From the NCBI RefSeq assembly GCF_019075875.1, contig NZ_JAHOOZ010000001.1:248001-312000 (forward strand): a stretch of 64,000 nt of DNA, in the 5' to 3' direction. This stretch comes from Novosphingobium sp. G106. Lineage in GTDB: Bacteria > Pseudomonadota > Alphaproteobacteria > Sphingomonadales > Sphingomonadaceae. Under the pieces are notes generated by a model, which saw only the letters and a list, made by a program, of their open reading frames with translations, was not told the DNA's origin and did not search any database. Positions 61,581 to 64,000 of this stretch are shown one piece after another. Numbering within the stretch: position 1 is the first letter of the stretch; each line of letters opens with the position of its first letter. Both the position numbers and the translations under genes were made by a program.

Positions 61581-64000
61581 GTGGCGACCATTAATCAGGC
61601 ATTGCAAGGGATTGGCCGCATGAGGTTCCGCGTAACCGCGCGCACCATCCTTCATCTTGGGTCCGACCTCATCAGCTCCGATGGGGTGGCCTTCTACGAG
61701 CTGGTGAAAAACTCGCTGGACGCGAAGTCGCCCGAGGTCAGGGTGGACGTACTTGTCCGCATGCCGTTCGAAGTATACGACGAGCTCCTTCGCGAGCTTG
61801 GCGAGCGCAGGGAGCCGAATGAGCGCGGCATCGCTGCGCCCGCGCGTGCCCCCAGGACCTGGAAGCATCTACGTGAGACCGCCATTGCCGCGATCGACCA
61901 AGAAGCCCCGGAGAGTGGCGATCTGATCGAAGCGCTTCGAGACGCCGATACCAAGCGAGAGTTCGTGGCGGCCCTGCGGGACGCCAATAGGATCGACGTC
62001 GATGACGACGGCGACGGAATGGACATTGAGACCCTAGAGAGCGTCTACTTGACGATTGGGACGGGGCAGCGAGCGCGGGAGCGCGACGCGCAGGCGGCTC
62101 GACCACTGGATCCCCTCGAAGACGAGGATCAGGCGCATGTAATACTGGGCGAGAAGGGGCTTGGCCGTCTGTCGGCCATGCGGCTTGGAGACGCACTTGA
62201 AGTTCTGACCGCCACAGCCAGCGACAGGCATTGGAATGTCCTCAACATCAACTGGAACGAGTTTGCGGACGCCGCGGACGAGGACATCTCTTCGGTTGAG
62301 GTGACTCCAGAGGAGGGCGGGCCGAAGGATTCTATCCGCAAGGGAACTCTCATTAGGATTACGGCGCTCACGTCTGCGTGGAGCTATGATAAGCTCGAGC
62401 TCCTCGCGCGGGAGCACTTCTCGAAGCTTGTGGACCCGTTCAGCAGGCGAACATTGCCATTAAGGCTCAAGTTCAATGAGATCAGCGTGGAGATCCCGCC
62501 GTTCTCATCCTTCATCCTCGACCATGCGCACGGCGTCTTCGATGCGCACCTGGGTTTCGATGAAGGCGGGCAGCCGATCTTGTCCGGAATGATGAACTAC
62601 CGCATGCGCGGTCGCCGGCGTCCGTTCGCGTTCCGGGGGTGGAGGTCGCGAGTCTGGCGGGCGATGTGACGGCCGAGACGCTCCGGCGCATGGGCCCGTT
62701 TCGTGTGGAAGTCTACTGGTTCAATCGGCGGGTTCTGAAGAAGATCGAGGGCATTGGCGACTTAAACGCTGTCCGCCGGCTGCTGGCCCTCTGGGCGGGC
62801 GGTGTGATGCTGTTCCGCGACGGCTACAGGGTCAATCCCTATGGAGGGCAGAACGACGATTGGCTGGATCTGGACCGAAACGCGTTCTCAACGAGCGGTT
62901 TCAAGTTGAACCGTGGTCAGATCGTAGGGCGCGCTCTAATCACCAAGTCTTCGAACAAGTATCTGGTCGATCAGTCCAACCGCGAAGGATTGAAGGACAC
63001 GCCCGAGAAGGCCGCCTTCGTTGCGCTGCTGGGAGAGACCATGGAGTATTTCCGCGGCTTCGTGGTGCAGATCGATGAGGAAATATCTCGTGCCAACAGG
63101 GTTGAGGCGGGCGACGCCCTAGACCGGTTCAGGGCGGAGGATGCTAAGCTTGAGGAGATCATGCCTGCGCTCCTCGCGCTGTTGAAGACGACTCCCGACG
63201 GGCGGCTCCTTTCAAAACAGGTTAAAGACGCGGTTACTTCGCTTCGCGAAGCGGCGTCGGAAGTCGAGACGGCGGCGCGGGCGCAAGAACTCGAACGCAA
63301 TCGGGTCATGCATCTCGCCAGCGTGGGCTTGTTGATAGAGGTCTTGGCGCACGAACTTTATCGTGCCACAGCCGGTGGCTTAAAGACGATCGCTAGCGCG
63401 CGCGCTGCACGAGATCCCCAGTCTACGGGGACCCAGTTGCGCGTTCTCGACGCCCAGCTTCGGACACTGCAGAAGCGTCTAAAGGTTCTGGATCCACTCT
63501 CAACCAATGCAAGGCAGACCAAGGAGGAGTTCGATCTTGCCGATTGGGTGAAGGACATCGTCGAGGGATACGCGACCCAGAATGCGCGTGCGAACATCCT
63601 TATCCGGACAGTGGTGAGGCCCCGGGGCGCGCAACGACGGGTCCGAGCCGTCAAGGGGATGTTCGTTCAAATCATTGAGAATCTTCTTTCGAATTCGGTT
63701 TACTGGATCAGGCAGCAAGACAAGTACGACCGGAGCATCGTCGAGCCCGCGCACGATGGGCCCATCGGTCACATCACGGTGCTCGTGGAACCCGAGGCGG
63801 GTCGGGTGACCATCACCGATGATGGGCCGGGCATCCCGGAGGATCGCCGCGAGCTCGTGTTCGAACCCTTCTTCACAACGAAGCGCCAAAAGCAGGGACG
63901 GGGCTTGGGACTATACATTGGCCGGGAGATTGCGGCCTATCATGGGGCGACACTCTCGTTGGGCGACGAGGACGACGACGGTTACATTCACTCCGTCATA
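61581..64000 (+). pseudogene. Double GHKL-ATPase, histidine-kinase-like protein, frameshifted and cut by the window edge
   Basis: Starts at GTG 61581 or ATG 61620. An N-terminal GHL/Hsp90-MutL-type ATPase has E27-x3-N31-x2-D34-A35 (ELVKNSLDA, numbered from 61620), DDGDG at 129-133 and GEKGLG at 177-182. At five G (62635-62639) the frame shifts: one G seems missing, and the reading frame stays open from there to base 64000. That second part has a DHp-like helix with LLIEVLAHELYRA (candidate phospho-His) and a classical kinase ATPase: ENLLSNSVYWI (N box), DDGPGIP (G1), FEPFFTTK (F box), GRGLGLYI (G2). No membrane segments or sensor domain. Two ATPase modules in one chain are rare. The C-terminus is outside the window. 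Confidence 0.75.

Noticed and set aside
1..64000. CRISPR arrays, tRNA/rRNA genes, complete insertion sequences or integrases
   Set aside because: I saw no regularly spaced repeats, no cloverleaf or rRNA signatures, and no transposase or integrase motifs, including around the accessory region 39.9-55.9 kb.

Overview
The window looks like chromosome of a Sphingomonadales-type alphaproteobacterium (Novosphingobium, Sphingobium or Sphingomonas relatives). The evidence is high GC, many TetR-family regulators, two large TonB-dependent receptors, and dense catabolic clusters rich in FAD, Rieske and GMC enzymes. The genus is inferred from gene content; there is no rRNA in the window to confirm it. 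I see no tRNA, rRNA, CRISPR array or complete insertion sequence.

Bases 1-9700 hold peripheral catabolism. They contain the start of an old-yellow-enzyme gene divergent from an HxlR regulator, a Baeyer-Villiger-type flavin monooxygenase, the deletion scar of an acyl-CoA ligase, an epoxide-hydrolase-like alpha/beta hydrolase, a TonB receptor broken by two frameshifts, and AraC and TetR regulators. Bases 9753-18383 form a divergent cluster for a polycyclic or steroid-like substrate: an MpaB-type oxygenase and two SnoaL-fold proteins leftward; an SDR, a SnoaL protein, a Rieske oxygenase, an LLM flavin enzyme, a second SDR, a 3-ketosteroid-dehydrogenase-like flavoprotein and an unknown protein rightward.

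Bases 18970-39629 are a glycoside-utilisation island: TetR, a TonB receptor, then two versions of a periplasmic pyranose-dehydrogenase module. Each version has a twin-arginine TIM-barrel isomerase, a gluconate-2-dehydrogenase-subunit-3 protein and a GMC subunit; the first also has cytochrome c. Around them are two ThuA proteins, a Gfo/Idh/MocA oxidoreductase, another TIM-barrel isomerase, an MFS transporter and a GH106-like rhamnosidase. The set is best explained as oxidation of glycosides to 3-keto sugars, followed by cleavage and isomerisation. In the first copy both the small subunit and the cytochrome are frameshifted; in the second copy the small subunit is intact.

Bases 39900-55900 are accessory and are the likeliest place for undescribed biology. 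A small membrane protein is coupled to a putative outer-membrane barrel. An XRE-HTH/dynamin-like NTPase fusion diverges from an AbiEi-like/HipA kinase fusion. A caspase-like protease with an alpha/beta hydrolase converges on a tight five-gene operon: subtilase, metallo-beta-lactamase-fold protein, small protein, GMC oxidoreductase, ferritin-like protein.

Bases 56400-64000 return to metabolism (TetR, a frameshifted PQQ/cytochrome dehydrogenase, a TetR fragment, 3-hydroxyacyl-CoA dehydrogenase). They end with a zinc-ribbon protein and a protein carrying two different GHKL ATPase domains that runs off the edge. Seven single-base frame breaks occur in otherwise well-preserved genes: six are +1, five of those in G or C runs of 5-6. 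This is either a sequencing artefact or real decay, and it affects how the window should be read.
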